Assembly: GCF_008370325.1 (NCBI RefSeq)
Contig: NZ_VNIP01000004.1
Span: 62,001-126,000 of the forward strand
DNA length: 64,000 bases
Direction of reading: 5' to 3'
From: Martinezella tropici
Lineage (GTDB): Bacteria > Pseudomonadota > Alphaproteobacteria > Rhizobiales > Rhizobiaceae
Shown: piece by piece, positions 25,728 through 35,578 of the stretch
Layout of the letters: each line of letters starts with the position of its first letter
How positions within the stretch are numbered: position 1 is the first letter of the stretch
Translations under genes and position numbers: made by a program
Notes under the pieces: model-generated
Databases searched by the model: none
What the model was told of the DNA's origin: nothing
Seen by the model: only the letters and a program-made list of their open reading frames with translations

Positions 25728-26710
25728 GATTGTGTCTCCAATCCGAAGAATGGAGCTGCCGTTCGGATGATGGTTCCGATATCGGAGTACAGGGGTTGGA
25801 AGCCGAGTTTTTCGGCGGCGAGATCCGCCGCCGCATAGAGCGACGGCGGATCACCCGGCCGGCGAGGGCGCATCGCAACCGGCACGGGATGTTTCGAGGC
25901 AAGTCCAATGGCGTCCAGAACCTCCCTGATCGACGTTCCGCGGCCGGTTCCGAGATTGATGGCGAGATTGGCGCCGCCCGCCATCAGATACTGGACGGCG
26001 AGAGCATGGCCGCGAGCCAGATCCATGACGTGGATGTAATCGCGGACGCAGGTGCCATCTGGCGTATCGTAATCATCGCCATAGACCTCGAGGCAGTCGA
26101 TGGACCCCGTCGCGGCGAGCATTGCGCGGGGGATCAAATGTGTCTCTGGAGTGTGCCATTCGCCGAGCTCCTGCTCGGGGTCAGCTCCCGCCGCATTGAA
26201 ATAGCGCAACGCGACATAACGAAGCCCGTAGGCTGCCGCGTAGTCCGCCAGCATGTGTTCGGCTATGAGCTTCGTGCGGCCATAGGGATTTATGGGACGC
26301 TGCGGCTCACATTCGCGGATCGGCAGTTGATCCGGTATGCCATAGACCGCGCAGCTCGATGAAAAGATGAGCTTGTCGATACCGGTGGTGCGGCAGGCTT
26401 CCAGCAGTGAATGCGTGCCGTTGACGTTGTTGGCGTAGTATTTCGCCGGCTCTTCGACGGATTCGCCGACATAGGCCGAAGCTGCGAAATGGATGACCGC
26501 CTGAGGCTGATATCTCCTGATGGTCTCGACTAGGCGACGCGTGTTGAGAATATCCCCCTCTATGAACGGTCCCCAGCGGACCGATTCAAGATGGCCGGTG
26601 GAAAGATTGTCATAGACGACCGGTTCGTAACCTTCTCTATGCAAAAGCTTGGCCGTGTGGCTGCCGATGAAGCCGGCACCGCCCGCGACGAGGATGGTGC
26701 GCGCGGACAT
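25724..26710 (-). CDS. uxe: UDP-sugar 4-epimerase (GalE/Uxe-like)
   Basis: A 328-residue short-chain dehydrogenase fold enzyme. The NAD motif is VAGGAGFIGSHTA, and the catalytic Ser/Tyr/Lys are in FSSSCAVYG and YGRTKLIAEH. It should interconvert UDP-xylose and UDP-arabinose and/or UDP-glucose and UDP-galactose; the S. meliloti counterpart Uxe was reported to be bifunctional. The start at 26710 shares one base with the stop of the UDP-xylose synthase gene, and its end overlaps the glycosyltransferase start by 4 bases. A longer open frame upstream lies inside the previous gene. Confidence 0.88.
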   Translation of the reverse strand: MSARTILVAGGAGFIGSHTAKLLHREGYEPVVYDNLSTGHLESVRWGPFIEGDILNTRRLVETIRRYQPQAVIHFAASAYVGESVEEPAKYYANNVNGTHSLLEACRTTGIDKLIFSSSCAVYGIPDQLPIRECEPQRPINPYGRTKLIAEHMLADYAAAYGLRYVALRYFNAAGADPEQELGEWHTPETHLIPRAMLAATGSIDCLEVYGDDYDTPDGTCVRDYIHVMDLARGHALAVQYLMAGGANLAINLGTGRGTSIREVLDAIGLASKHPVPVAMRPRRPGDPPSLYAAADLAAEKLGFQPLYSDIGTIIRTAAPFFGLETQS

Positions 26711-27723
26711 CAGATGACCTCTACGAGTTCGCTGCCTTGCCGATGAAGCTGGCGTTCGAAATAGGCGGCCGTCGACTTCAGACCTTCGGCCAGAGCGACC
26801 GTCGGCTCCCATCCCAAGTCCCGCTTTGCGATCATGATGTCGGGACGACGCTGGCGAGGGTCGTCGATTGGCAGCGGTTTGTAGACAATTTTCGAAGGCG
26901 ATCCCGTCAGCGCAATGACCTGTTCGGCAAGTTCGCGGACGCTGAATTCGGCCGGATTGCCCAGATTGATTGGCGAATGAAGCGCGGCCGGATTGCCCAT
27001 CAGCCGAACGAAACCCTCGATAAGATCGTCGACATAGCAGAACGAGCGCGTCTGCGATCCGTCGCCGTAGACGGTAATATCCTGCCCCTTGAGGGCCTGA
27101 ACGATAAAATTGGAAACGACGCGGCCATCATCCGGACGCATGCGCGGCCCGTAGGTATTGAAGATGCGCGCGATCCTGATGTCCACGCCATGTCTCATAT
27201 GAAAATCATAGAAAAGCGTTTCGGCCGAGCGCTTTCCCTCGTCATAGCAGGAGCGCGGGCCAAACGAATTGACATGGCCCCAATAGCGTTCCGGTTGCGG
27301 ATGCACCTGCGGGTCTCCGTAGATTTCCGAGGTCGAAGCCTGGAATATGCGGGCCTGGTGGCGTGCCGCCAGTTCAAGCAGGTTTAGAGCCCCGAAAACG
27401 CATGTCTTCATCGTATGGATCGGGTCTGCCTGATAGTGCACGGGTGATGCGGGACAGGCCAGATTATAGATCTCGTCGACCGGCAGATCGATGGGATTGA
27501 CGATATCGTGGCGAACGAAGCTGAAGGCGTCGTAGCGGAGCAGATGCCGCAAATTCTCCGTCCGGCCCGTCGAGAAGTCGTCGGCACAGATGACTTGACA
27601 GCCATCCCGCAATAGCCACTCACAGAGATGAGAACCCAGAAAACCAGCGCCGCCAGCAACAAGAACGGTACGGCGTTCGGAATTTCTCGAATACAAATTC
27701 GTATATCTGAGCGGCATATTCAT
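26710..27723 (-). CDS. uxs1: UDP-xylose synthase (UDP-glucuronate decarboxylase)
   Basis: A 337-residue SDR-family decarboxylase that turns UDP-glucuronate into UDP-xylose. The NAD motif is [17 protein letters not shown], the catalytic triad is in [10 protein letters not shown] and [10 protein letters not shown], and the UXS-typical [12 protein letters not shown] and [13 protein letters not shown] are present. The ATG at 27723 has GGAGA six bases upstream. As the first gene it follows a long A/T-rich regulatory region with an inverted repeat at 27801-27819. The product feeds the 4-epimerase encoded next. Confidence 0.92.
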   Translation of the reverse strand: MNMPLRYTNLYSRNSERRTVLVAGGAGFLGSHLCEWLLRDGCQVICADDFSTGRTENLRHLLRYDAFSFVRHDIVNPIDLPVDEIYNLACPASPVHYQADPIHTMKTCVFGALNLLELAARHQARIFQASTSEIYGDPQVHPQPERYWGHVNSFGPRSCYDEGKRSAETLFYDFHMRHGVDIRIARIFNTYGPRMRPDDGRVVSNFIVQALKGQDITVYGDGSQTRSFCYVDDLIEGFVRLMGNPAALHSPINLGNPAEFSVRELAEQVIALTGSPSKIVYKPLPIDDPRQRRPDIMIAKRDLGWEPTVALAEGLKSTAAYFERQLHRQGSELVEVI

Positions 27724-27800
27724 AGAACTCTCCACTTTTACGATGAAACACAAACATAGCCGCGACGGCTGTACTGCACATTTGCCGTGTTTTTCCTCGA

Positions 27801-27819
27801 TCCGAAATATAGTTTCGGA
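27801..27819 (-). promoter_or_regulatory. Inverted repeat upstream of uxs1, candidate operator
   Basis: TCCGAAA-TATAG-TTTCGGA, a perfect 7-bp inverted repeat with a 5-base spacer, 78-96 bases before the uxs1 start. Position and symmetry suit a binding site for an activator such as the AraC protein of the cluster. Not proven. Confidence 0.4.
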
Positions 27820-28110
27820 GAGGACTATGATTAATAAATTACTAATGTCTGAGGTTTCTGTCGTTATCAGGGAATTCGAGATTTTTACAATCTGTACATT
27901 TGTTGACCGAAAAAGACGTTAGGTAAGCGAAACCAAACGCTTCCGGCAAAAAGCCATCACTGACCGCTTTCCAGCGGGGTCATTCGGCATCGGCAATCAG
28001 AATTCCCGTCTTCTCTGCAATTTGCCGCATGGCACGAAGCATTGCCTTCGTCGCCTGCTAGAAAAACTGCCTTTGGATTCCGGACATTCGCAACGATCAC
28101 TTTTGCAACG

Positions 28111-28215
28111 GGACGCTGTGCCCCCGTCGGCGTTCTCGTGCTGGGCCTCGTCGGCTTCACCCTCAATCGTATTGCCTATGCGCTGGAGGCCTATCTGCTA
28201 CGCTGGCAACCCTGA
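28111..28215 (+). pseudogene. C-terminal remnant of a SsuC/TauC-like ABC permease
   Basis: The plus-strand frame ending at TGA 28213-28215 reads VGVLVLGLVGFTLNRIAYAL then EAYLLRWQP. This closely follows the C-terminal tail of nitrate/sulfonate/taurine ABC permeases. Nothing recognisable precedes it, so it is a short relic. Confidence is modest because only about 30 residues remain. Confidence 0.4.
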
Positions 28216-28292
28216 CAGACCGCGTAAGCAGCAACGATTTCCTTCGGCGGCCCGTGCCGTCGGTCATTATGACAACAGCTGCCGATCGATCG

Positions 28293-29093
28293 CTATTGCG
28301 CGAGCATATCGGCGAGCGCGTGCCGCATGGACGTGCTCGGAATACCAAAAAGGCCGCCATAGGGCAGATCAAGATCAAGGATGACAAACATGACGCTCGC
28401 CACCGAAATGATGGCGACGGCGACAATGGAGCCCGCCAGCGGATTTCTGGGGGCCTGAAGACCGAAGCTCAGAAATACCAGCATAAGCCAGAAGATCAGG
28501 ACATCGAGAAACGGCGTCGAAAGCGAGCCGTGCGCATCTTCTATAACGGTCCATCGCGCGACCACGAGATTGCTGAAGAGCTGATTGCAACGGGCCACAA
28601 GGACCTGATGCAGGGAATCGCTTGGCTGCTGGTGGGCAATGCCGAGCCCTATGGTGTTCAGAAGTGCCCCCAGGGCAGGCGCTTCGCCAATCAAAGGTAA
28701 TTTTGATACGTCAGGATATGTCATTCCCGGCGGAAGCGGCTCTCCGGGCCAAGTGCTGGCGATGACGGCGGCGGTGTAGCTGCGCAGGAGTTGTCTCTCG
28801 CTATCCAATGCGGCGCCGTAGTTTTTGAGGCAGGCGTCCATTTCCGCCAAGCCGGCGGCGTAGCGGTTGCGATCATGGGACGCCGTTGTGAAGGCGGTCA
28901 GCTCCGATGCCAAAAGCAGGCTCATGACAAGTGCCGCAAACGTCACGAGCAAGGCCGTCACGACGCGAAGGTAATCTATCGTCTCGGTACCGCGGTGCGG
29001 AGCAGGCAATCTGGTGCGCAACATCGAACCGACCGCGGCGCTCAATATGAGGAGAACAAACAAAATCAGCGTCCAGATGGCTTCTCGCGGCAT
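28293..29093 (-). CDS. DUF4239-like membrane protein
   Basis: A 266-residue protein with two hydrophobic spans at the N-terminus (IWTLILFVLLILSAAVGS and VTALLVTFAALVMSLLLASE), a soluble helical middle of about 120 residues, and two spans near the C-terminus (FLDVLIFWLMLVFLSFGL and IVAVAIISVASVMFVILDL). The ending LPYGGLFGIPSTSMRHAL fits the bestrophin-like DUF4239 family. Role unknown. It stands between the polysaccharide operon and the GntR regulator, on the same strand as both. Confidence 0.7.
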   Translation of the reverse strand: MPREAIWTLILFVLLILSAAVGSMLRTRLPAPHRGTETIDYLRVVTALLVTFAALVMSLLLASELTAFTTASHDRNRYAAGLAEMDACLKNYGAALDSERQLLRSYTAAVIASTWPGEPLPPGMTYPDVSKLPLIGEAPALGALLNTIGLGIAHQQPSDSLHQVLVARCNQLFSNLVVARWTVIEDAHGSLSTPFLDVLIFWLMLVFLSFGLQAPRNPLAGSIVAVAIISVASVMFVILDLDLPYGGLFGIPSTSMRHALADMLAQ

Positions 29094-29329
29094 CGAAACA
29101 TGCTCCGGCTACATCTGGCCATTGACTATGTCATGTATAACGATGGAGCGGGAGGGAAAACTTCGCTGGCCCTTCCCCGAGTTCAAGAGCTTCTGGCGCG
29201 CAGACGAAACGCTGCATCCCCGGTTTCTATCTGCTCAAGAGCAATTCATTTAAACTTGGCATAGGCGCTTTGTAAATCTGCAAATACCGGCCGGCTGATC
29301 GAGTATCTTCGCAACCTATTCGCTTGAGA

Positions 29330-30043
29330 TTAAAGCAACTTTGTTTGAAGGTAAGTTGCTTCACGAAGGTTCTTTTTGCCCGGTTGTGGCGAGGGTTTCT
29401 GGCCCACCCATTGCACATGGCGCGAAAGGACCGCTGTGGCACCTTCCAGGTTTCCGCCACGCAACGCCGCAAGGATTGCACGATGATCGCGATCGGTCGG
29501 TGCCTCCCATTCGGTTCGCCAGCCGGAAAACAGGAAGCGCGCGCTGACGGCGTGCAGGTCATCGATTGTCTTCAGCAAGCGTGGCATGTTGCAAGGAGAC
29601 AGAATGATGCGATGGAATGCCCGGTTCGCCTCTTCCCATGCCTGCACGTCAACCGCGCGGTCGCCGGCACGGGTGGCCTCCTCGGCCTGATCCAGAATGG
29701 CCATGGTCATATGAGGCGCGGCGTTGCGGAGCGCCAACACCTCGAGAGCGGCGCGCATTTCAGCGACTTCGCGAACTTCTTCGAGGCTAAAGCCGGCCAC
29801 ACGCACGCCCTTGCGCGGCTCGCTGATCACCAGTCCTTGGGATTCAAGGCGGCGGAAGGCCTCGCGCACCGGCACATGGCTGGTGCCAAACTCCTCAGCA
29901 ATGTGGTCCTGCCTCAGCTTGGCGCCGGCGTCGATCTCCCCTGAAATAATGCGATCCGCGAGTGTCCGGCTTATCCGCACAGCGATAGGATCATCTTTTG
30001 CAACGCTCATTGAATTATCATCGGTTTGAGAATGGGTGCGCAT
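29330..30043 (-). CDS. bioR: GntR family regulator, probable biotin repressor BioR
   Basis: A 237-residue regulator with an N-terminal winged HTH (LADRIISGEIDAGAKLRQDH, then FGTSHVPVREAFRRLESQG) and a C-terminal all-helical FCD ligand domain. It lies 82 bases after bioZ on the same strand. In Agrobacterium and Brucella the GntR-type regulator BioR is linked to bio genes and binds TTATMTATAA-type boxes; exactly such a box occurs before bioB (35175-35184). This supports the BioR call, though GntR/FCD proteins are numerous and I cannot test orthology. The start at 30043 is favoured by an AGGG upstream. Confidence 0.7.
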   Translation of the reverse strand: MRTHSQTDDNSMSVAKDDPIAVRISRTLADRIISGEIDAGAKLRQDHIAEEFGTSHVPVREAFRRLESQGLVISEPRKGVRVAGFSLEEVREVAEMRAALEVLALRNAAPHMTMAILDQAEEATRAGDRAVDVQAWEEANRAFHRIILSPCNMPRLLKTIDDLHAVSARFLFSGWRTEWEAPTDRDHRAILAALRGGNLEGATAVLSRHVQWVGQKPSPQPGKKNLREATYLQTKLL

Positions 30044-30125
30044 CGACTCAACGCCCTAAGCTTAACTGGCTCTGCATCGATTCTCCATATTGCTCATAGA
30101 ATTGTCGCTGTTCGATCGCACTGGC

Positions 30126-31112
30126 TTAGATTGTCAGGACGACAGCCCCGCCCGCCAATCCTGCACCGGCTGCGGCCATGAGAAGGCGCTCTCCGAATTT
30201 GAACGGTTTGCGGCGGTTTTCGACGGAAAGAGACAGGGGAATGGTCGCAGCCGAAGAATTGCCGAATTCCGCGATCGTGCTGACAAGCTTGCTTTCCTCC
30301 AATTCGAGGCCATGGCGAACGGCGTCGCAAAGACGGAGGTTAGCCTGATGCGGAATGAAGCGGTCGATGGCGGAGATCGTTAAGGCTGCCTCGTCCATCG
30401 CCTGGCGTGAGGTGCGTGTCATCAGTTCGACAGCGCGGGAAAAGACCTCGCGCCCATCGCGCATCGTCATCAGCACTTGGTCCGTTGCAGTTTCTGAAGA
30501 AAAAGGCCTGTTGCTGCCGCCGGATGGGATGGTGATCAGATCGTAGCCACTCCCATCCGAAGCCAGGGTCGCTGCTTTAAGACAACTTTGACCATTGCTG
30601 CAGGGGGCAAGCACGACCGCGCCGGCGCCATCCGCGAACAGAACGGCGCTGGCGCGTTCCGCCGGGTTGATGCGGCGGCTGAGAATATTGGCGGCCACGA
30701 CGAGCACCGCTCGCCCATGCGCACGCACGAAACCGTCCGCCAGCGTCAGCGCGTAGAGGAAGCCGGAGCAAGCTCCGGCAAGATCGATGGCCCCGGAATT
30801 TCGCAAGCCGAGCTTGTGCGCCAGAAGCGGCGCCGAGGGCGGCAAGAGATGATCCGGCGTCGAGGTGGCAAGCAGGGTCATAGCAATCTCGCCCGGCGCA
30901 ATCCCGGCATCCTCAAGGGCCATTTTTCCGGCCTCCGCCGCAAGGCCGCTCAACGTGTCCCCCTCGGTTGCCCAATGGCGGGATCGGATACCGGTGCGCC
31001 TTTCGATCCAGCCTGCCTCGAGGCCGAGCCGGCTTTCGATTTCCGCATTTTGGACGATGCGGGATGGAACCGCGTGACCGAATCCGGCGAGACGGGAGGT
31101 GAGGGGCGTCAA
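30126..31112 (-). CDS. bioZ: BioZ, ketoacyl-ACP synthase III-like enzyme of biotin synthesis
   Basis: A 328-residue thiolase-fold enzyme of the FabH type. The active-site cysteine is in [13 protein letters not shown], histidine in [10 protein letters not shown] and asparagine in [11 protein letters not shown]. In alphaproteobacteria BioZ makes the pimeloyl precursor by condensing glutaryl-CoA with malonyl-ACP, replacing BioC/BioH. Its place as the last gene of bioBFDAZ, with a 4-base overlap with bioA (31109-31112), marks it as BioZ rather than a housekeeping FabH. Confidence 0.92.
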   Translation of the reverse strand: MTPLTSRLAGFGHAVPSRIVQNAEIESRLGLEAGWIERRTGIRSRHWATEGDTLSGLAAEAGKMALEDAGIAPGEIAMTLLATSTPDHLLPPSAPLLAHKLGLRNSGAIDLAGACSGFLYALTLADGFVRAHGRAVLVVAANILSRRINPAERASAVLFADGAGAVVLAPCSNGQSCLKAATLASDGSGYDLITIPSGGSNRPFSSETATDQVLMTMRDGREVFSRAVELMTRTSRQAMDEAALTISAIDRFIPHQANLRLCDAVRHGLELEESKLVSTIAEFGNSSAATIPLSLSVENRRKPFKFGERLLMAAAGAGLAGGAVVLTI

Positions 31113-32380
31113 GATGCAGTCTCCTCCAGAACGAGCGAGGCGACTTCATCGATCGCGTTATAGGCGGCCGCGACATCCTCGGCGCTCGCGCAATAGGGTG
31201 GCATCAGGTAGATGACGTTTCCGAGCGGGCGCACAAGCAACCCGCGTTCGCGAAACAGTTTGCGCATGCGCGGCCCCGCTTCGGCCAGATAGCCGCCGGA
31301 GGGCACGGCAAGATCGAGGGCGGCGATGGTGCCGCATTGCCTGACGTTTACAAATCTCGTGTCGTTCTCGAAGCGCCGCAGGTGTTGGCTGTGCTGCGCT
31401 GCAAGCTCGGCAATCCGGGCTTCCACCGGTTCGTCCTGCCAGATTTGCAGATTTGCGACCGCCGCCGCGCAGGCGATTGCATTGGCGGTGTAGGAACTCG
31501 AATGAAAAAAGGTCTTACGCCGGTCGGAAGACAGATGGGCCTCGAAAATCTCCGCGGTGCAAAGCGTTGCCGCCAGCGGCAGGGCGCCCCCGGTCAGACC
31601 CTTGGAGGTGCAGAGAATATCCGGAGTTACACCCACCCGTTCGCAGGCAAAACGCGTTCCGGTGCGACCCCAGCCGGTCATCACCTCGTCGGCGATGAAC
31701 AGGCAGCCGTAACGACCGGCGATTTCCTTCAAAGCTGAGAGGACGGCGTTGCCGTAGAATTTCATGCCGCCCGCGCCGAGTACCAGCGGTTCAATCAGAA
31801 TAGCTGCGACCTTTTCTGAACGGCCGACGGCTTCGAACGCGTCGAGCGTCTCCTGCTCCCGACCGGGTTCGGGGAAAGGGAGACGGTCGACGCCGAAAAG
31901 CAGCGGCTCGAAGGGTGCATTGAACACGCCGCGCTCTCCCGCGGACATGGTGCCGATCGTGTCGCCATGATAGCCGTGTTCCATCACGACGATGCGATCA
32001 CGCGCGACGCCGCGATTGTGGAAGGTGCCGAGCGCCATCTTGATCGCCACCTCGACCGCCGTCGATCCGCTGTCCGAATAGAAGACGTGTTTCAGTCCGG
32101 AGGGCGCGAAGTCGACCAGACGTTCGGCGAGGACTTCCGCCGGTTCATGAGTGAATTCAGCGAAGATGATCTGGTCGTAGGCCTCCGTCGCCTCGCGGAT
32201 TGCCGCCATGATGCCGGGATGGCGATGGCCATGGGTGATCACCCACCATGACGAGATTGCGTCGAGGATGCGATTGCCGTCATTGTCGAACAGATATGCG
32301 CCTTCGGTCGCGACGATCCGCTTCATCGGCGGTTCGAGGGCATGCTGTGTGAATGGGTGCCAGACGGGTGAGGGGGTCAT
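31109..32380 (-). CDS. bioA: Adenosylmethionine-8-amino-7-oxononanoate aminotransferase
   Basis: A 423-residue PLP enzyme that transfers the amino group of S-adenosylmethionine to KAPA to give DAPA. The PLP lysine is in [14 protein letters not shown], with [14 protein letters not shown] before it and the substrate-binding [16 protein letters not shown] near the N-terminus. The start at 32380 has GGAGG eight bases upstream. It begins 13 bases after bioD and overlaps bioZ by 4 bases. Confidence 0.95.
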   Translation of the reverse strand: MTPSPVWHPFTQHALEPPMKRIVATEGAYLFDNDGNRILDAISSWWVITHGHRHPGIMAAIREATEAYDQIIFAEFTHEPAEVLAERLVDFAPSGLKHVFYSDSGSTAVEVAIKMALGTFHNRGVARDRIVVMEHGYHGDTIGTMSAGERGVFNAPFEPLLFGVDRLPFPEPGREQETLDAFEAVGRSEKVAAILIEPLVLGAGGMKFYGNAVLSALKEIAGRYGCLFIADEVMTGWGRTGTRFACERVGVTPDILCTSKGLTGGALPLAATLCTAEIFEAHLSSDRRKTFFHSSSYTANAIACAAAVANLQIWQDEPVEARIAELAAQHSQHLRRFENDTRFVNVRQCGTIAALDLAVPSGGYLAEAGPRMRKLFRERGLLVRPLGNVIYLMPPYCASAEDVAAAYNAIDEVASLVLEETAS

Positions 32381-32393
32381 GCGTGTGCCTCCA

Positions 32394-33014
32394 TCAGGCG
32401 GCAGTGTCGAAGTTTTCGCGGAAAGCGCGGTGCAGGGTTTCACGCGTCAGGTTTTTCAGCAGGGGCAGCCGTCCTAGCACCTTCACTCGCCCTATGGCGG
32501 CGATGGTCGCTTGGCTGTCGGCATTTTCCGGCCCGATGAAAGCCACACCGCAAATGGGGATGTCGCGGCTACGCAGTGCCTCGACGGACAGCAGGGTATG
32601 ATTGATGGTGCCAAGCGACGTTCGGGCACAGAGAATGACGGGAATGCGCCATCGTGCGAACACATCGGCAAAAACCGTATTTTTCGTAAGCGGGACCAGC
32701 AGACCGCCGGCCCCTTCGATGACCAGCGCATCGGCGCAGGCCGGAGGTTCAAGCCGGGCCGGGTCGATTTCCACGCCGTCGAGGCGAGCCGAAAGATGCG
32801 GTGAGAGCGCGGCGGAAAGGCGATAGGCTTCCGGTAGGATATGCTCAGCCGGCAGCCCGCTCAGTCGGGCGATGGTGTCGCTATCCGTCTCGGCCTCCAG
32901 TCCGGATTGCACGGGTTTCCAGTAGCGGGCGTTCAGTGCACCTACGAGTGCCGCAGCAAACACCGTCTTGCCGATGCCGGTATCCGTCCCGGTTACCACG
33001 AAGCGGGTGGTCAT
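32394..33014 (-). CDS. bioD: Dethiobiotin synthetase
   Basis: A 206-residue ATP-dependent carboxylase that closes the ureido ring of dethiobiotin. The P-loop is [16 protein letters not shown] at the N-terminus, the substrate segment is YWKPVQSG, and the second conserved block is [12 protein letters not shown]. It overlaps bioF by 4 bases (33011-33014). Typical length. Confidence 0.95.
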   Translation of the reverse strand: MTTRFVVTGTDTGIGKTVFAAALVGALNARYWKPVQSGLEAETDSDTIARLSGLPAEHILPEAYRLSAALSPHLSARLDGVEIDPARLEPPACADALVIEGAGGLLVPLTKNTVFADVFARWRIPVILCARTSLGTINHTLLSVEALRSRDIPICGVAFIGPENADSQATIAAIGRVKVLGRLPLLKNLTRETLHRAFRENFDTAA

Positions 33015-34153
33015 CTTCTATGTTCCTCCATGGCAGCGGCCAGGCAATCCAGCATGCGCGCAATTTGCTCTGGATCGACGTTGAGCGTGATCGACAGCCG
33101 TAGGCGCGCCGTGCCCTCCGGCACGGTTGGGGGGCGGATCGCACGGATGTCGAGCCCTTGAGCCTGAAGAGTTTCGGCAATTCGGACTGCACGCGCGTTG
33201 TCACCGATGATAACCGGCTGGATCTGTGACCCGCTCGGCTGGATGCCGAATCGGCTTTTCAATCCGTCGCCGACAGAAGCGACCAGACGTTCCAAGGTTT
33301 CGCGGCGCTCAGGCTCGTCATCCACCATGCGCAAGGCCTCGCGCACACCCGCCGCCATTAGAGGAGAGGGTGCGGTGGAATAGATAAAGGCGCGGGCGCG
33401 GTTGACGAGATAATCGGCCAGCACGCGGGGGACCGCCAGCAAAGCTCCCGAAACACCCAGCGCCTTGCCGCAGGTATGCAGAGCAAGCACGTTTTCCCGG
33501 CCTTCGAACCCCGCTGCCAGTCCTCGGCCGCCCGCGCCGAAAACGCCGGTGGCATGGGCCTCGTCGACCACTAGAAAGCCGTCATGACGGTCGGCAATAT
33601 CGATGAGGGCGGCAAGCGGCGCCCTGTCGCCGTCCATGGAATAGAGGCTCTCGACTGCAATCCAAGGGCGGCCTCTGCCGCCATTCCTTCGCCAGTTTCG
33701 GATGGCTTCATCGAAGGCGTTCGCATCGTTGTGGTCGATGCTGACTGCCGCCGCCTTGCTGGCTGCAATGCCCTCATGCGCGCTGGCATGGATGAGCGCG
33801 TCGTACACGATCAGATCTTCACGCCGTGGCAGAGTGGAGAAAAGCGCGGAATTGGCGGCATAGCCGCTGCCGAAATAAAGCACGCTTTCCACGCCGAAAA
33901 ATTCGGCGGCTTCCGCCTCCAGCGCTTCGTGTTCGGGGTGGTTGCCGCGCAGCAGGCGCGAGCCCCCTGCGCCCGCCGGAACGCCCCGTTCCATCGCAAC
34001 CATGATCGCCGCCTTGAGGCGTGGTGCACTTGCGAGAGCGAGAAAATCATTGGACGTAAAGTCCACGCCCTGCTGCGGCACAAGGCTGCGCAGCCGCGCC
34101 TTGCGCCGCAAGCCCTCAAGCGTGGCGGCATAATCCGAAACTATCGCCGTCAC
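33011..34153 (-). CDS. bioF: 8-amino-7-oxononanoate synthase
   Basis: A 380-residue PLP-dependent enzyme joining pimeloyl-ACP (or CoA) and alanine to form KAPA. Conserved blocks are [42 protein letters not shown] and the PLP-lysine region [12 protein letters not shown]. It overlaps bioB and bioD by 4 bases each, so the operon is translated as a chain. Confidence 0.95.
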   Translation of the reverse strand: MTAIVSDYAATLEGLRRKARLRSLVPQQGVDFTSNDFLALASAPRLKAAIMVAMERGVPAGAGGSRLLRGNHPEHEALEAEAAEFFGVESVLYFGSGYAANSALFSTLPRREDLIVYDALIHASAHEGIAASKAAAVSIDHNDANAFDEAIRNWRRNGGRGRPWIAVESLYSMDGDRAPLAALIDIADRHDGFLVVDEAHATGVFGAGGRGLAAGFEGRENVLALHTCGKALGVSGALLAVPRVLADYLVNRARAFIYSTAPSPLMAAGVREALRMVDDEPERRETLERLVASVGDGLKSRFGIQPSGSQIQPVIIGDNARAVRIAETLQAQGLDIRAIRPPTVPEGTARLRLSITLNVDPEQIARMLDCLAAAMEEHRR

Positions 34154-35151
34154 ACCGCCGGCTCCAGCGGCATGGGAGAAAGGCCGAGGCGGCGGAAGAG
34201 CGTTGTGTCGTGATCCTCGCCGGGATTATCTGCCGTCAGCAGGGTATCGCCGACGAATATGGAGTTGGCGCCCGCGAAGAAACAGAGCGCCTGCATCTCG
34301 TCGCTCATCTCGGTGCGTCCGGCCGAAAGGCGCAGATGCGAGGTCGGCATGAGGATGCGCGCCAGTGCGATCGTGCGGACGAAATCGATCGGATCGACAG
34401 GTGCTGCGTCCGCCAGCTTCGAACCGGGAATGGGGATGAGCTGGTTGATCGGCACACTTTCCGGCGGCACGGGCAGGTTCGCCAGCGTCAGCAGCATCGA
34501 GATCCGGTCGTCGACCGTCTCGCCCATGCCCAGGATTCCGCCGGCACAGACCTTGATGCCGGCCATGCGCACGGTTTCCAGCGTATCGAGGCGGTCTTCG
34601 AAGCTTCGGGTGGTGATGATCTCGGAATAGAAGCGCTCGGACGTGTCGATGTTGTGGTTGTAGTAGTCGAGGCCAGCTTCCGCGAGCTCTCCCGCCTGAG
34701 TTTCAGTCAGCATGCCGAGCGTCATGCAGGTTTCCATGCCAAGTGCTTTCACGCCCTCGACCATGGCGACCAGCGTGTCCATATCGCGGTCCTTCGGACT
34801 GCGCCATGCCGCGCCCATGCAGTAGCGCGTCGCACCCGCATCCTTGGCCTTGCGCGCCTCCGTGAGAACGCGTTCGACTTCCATCAGCTTCGAGGCTTTC
34901 AGGCCGGTCGGATAATGGGCGGATTGGCTGCAGTACCCGCAATCCTCGGCGCATCCGCCTGTCTTGATCGACAGAAGTCGGCTCATCTGCACGGCGTTCG
35001 GGTCGAAATGCGCGCGGTGGACGGTCTGAGCCCGAAAGAGCAAATTGTTGAATGGCAAATTATAGATAGTTTTGGCTTCGCCTATCGAAATTGATGGTCC
35101 ATTAGATTGATTTTCAGCGAGGATTGAGTTGAATGCATTCAATTTCTTCAC
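34150..35151 (-). CDS. bioB: Biotin synthase
   Basis: A 333-residue radical SAM enzyme that inserts sulfur into dethiobiotin. The [4Fe-4S] cluster motif is [11 protein letters not shown]; the second-cluster region and [20 protein letters not shown] are present. The N-terminal [18 protein letters not shown] is typical. It is the first gene of bioBFDAZ. One BioR-type box lies 24 bases before the start and a near-match lies inside the gene (35060-35069). Confidence 0.96.
   Translation of the reverse strand: MKKLNAFNSILAENQSNGPSISIGEAKTIYNLPFNNLLFRAQTVHRAHFDPNAVQMSRLLSIKTGGCAEDCGYCSQSAHYPTGLKASKLMEVERVLTEARKAKDAGATRYCMGAAWRSPKDRDMDTLVAMVEGVKALGMETCMTLGMLTETQAGELAEAGLDYYNHNIDTSERFYSEIITTRSFEDRLDTLETVRMAGIKVCAGGILGMGETVDDRISMLLTLANLPVPPESVPINQLIPIPGSKLADAAPVDPIDFVRTIALARILMPTSHLRLSAGRTEMSDEMQALCFFAGANSIFVGDTLLTADNPGEDHDTTLFRRLGLSPMPLEPAV
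35060..35069. promoter_or_regulatory. Near-match to the BioR box, inside bioB
   Basis: TTATAGATAG differs from the BioR box TTATAGATAA at one base. It lies within codons about 28-31 of bioB, downstream of the better box, and could allow two-site binding. Confidence 0.4.
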
Positions 35152-35174
35152 GATGGTAAGGCTCCATGATAGAA

Positions 35175-35184
35175 TTATAGATAA
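35175..35184. promoter_or_regulatory. BioR-type operator before bioB
   Basis: TTATAGATAA fits the published alphaproteobacterial BioR signal (TTATMTATAA read on the other strand) exactly. It ends 24 bases before the bioB ATG, where it would overlap the promoter or leader and allow repression by the GntR protein of the cluster. A weaker look-alike, TTAGCGATAA, is at 35194-35203. Confidence 0.65.
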
Positions 35185-35289
35185 ATTTGCATCTTAGCGA
35201 TAATTTGGCAAGGGCAAATTCCGTATGGCAAATTGCGTCGTCCGGACGAAGAAGCTCCAACGTCCGTTGCTTGCCTTGGCCGGACACGC

Positions 35290-35536
35290 TGAGCGCCGTC
35301 ATAAGCGAGCGGGCCGTCGGGAGCCTGCTTTTCCTGTCCGTCTTCGGAACGATCGTCGCCTATACGCTCTATCTGCGGCTTCTGAAGACGTGGGTACAGC
35401 TAGAACGGGTCTATATGCCTTTGCTTCACCTATCATCGCGCTTGCGGTCGGAGCGTGGCTCCGTGGCGAGACAATCGGCCCCGCCGAGATCGGTGGCACT
35501 ATACTGTTGCTGTTTGCGGCTGGCATCGCGCTATAG
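35290..35536 (+). pseudogene. EamA (drug/metabolite) transporter remnant with frameshift
   Basis: The plus strand encodes the C-terminal part of an EamA/DMT permease in two frames. SLLFLSVFGTIVAYTLYLRL LKTW is read up to about 35391, and then, one frame over, TGLYAFASPIIALAVGAWLR and GPAEIGGTILLLFAAGIAL run to the stop at 35536. The two pieces join perfectly in protein terms, so a single-base indel near 35392 broke the gene. The N-terminal two thirds are missing. It is a relic. Confidence 0.65.
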
Positions 35537-35578
35537 CATCGGAGGAAGCATCATACAGAAATGGACAGGAACTGAGCC

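Larger units (their letters stand above)
27724..28292. other. Regulatory region of the polysaccharide operon and gene debris
   Basis: Bases 27724-27950 are A/T-rich and upstream of uxs1 on the minus strand. They hold the inverted repeat at 27801-27819 and presumably the promoter. Bases 27951-28292 contain short broken coding remnants on both strands, of which only an ABC permease tail (28111-28215) is recognisable. Confidence 0.45.
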
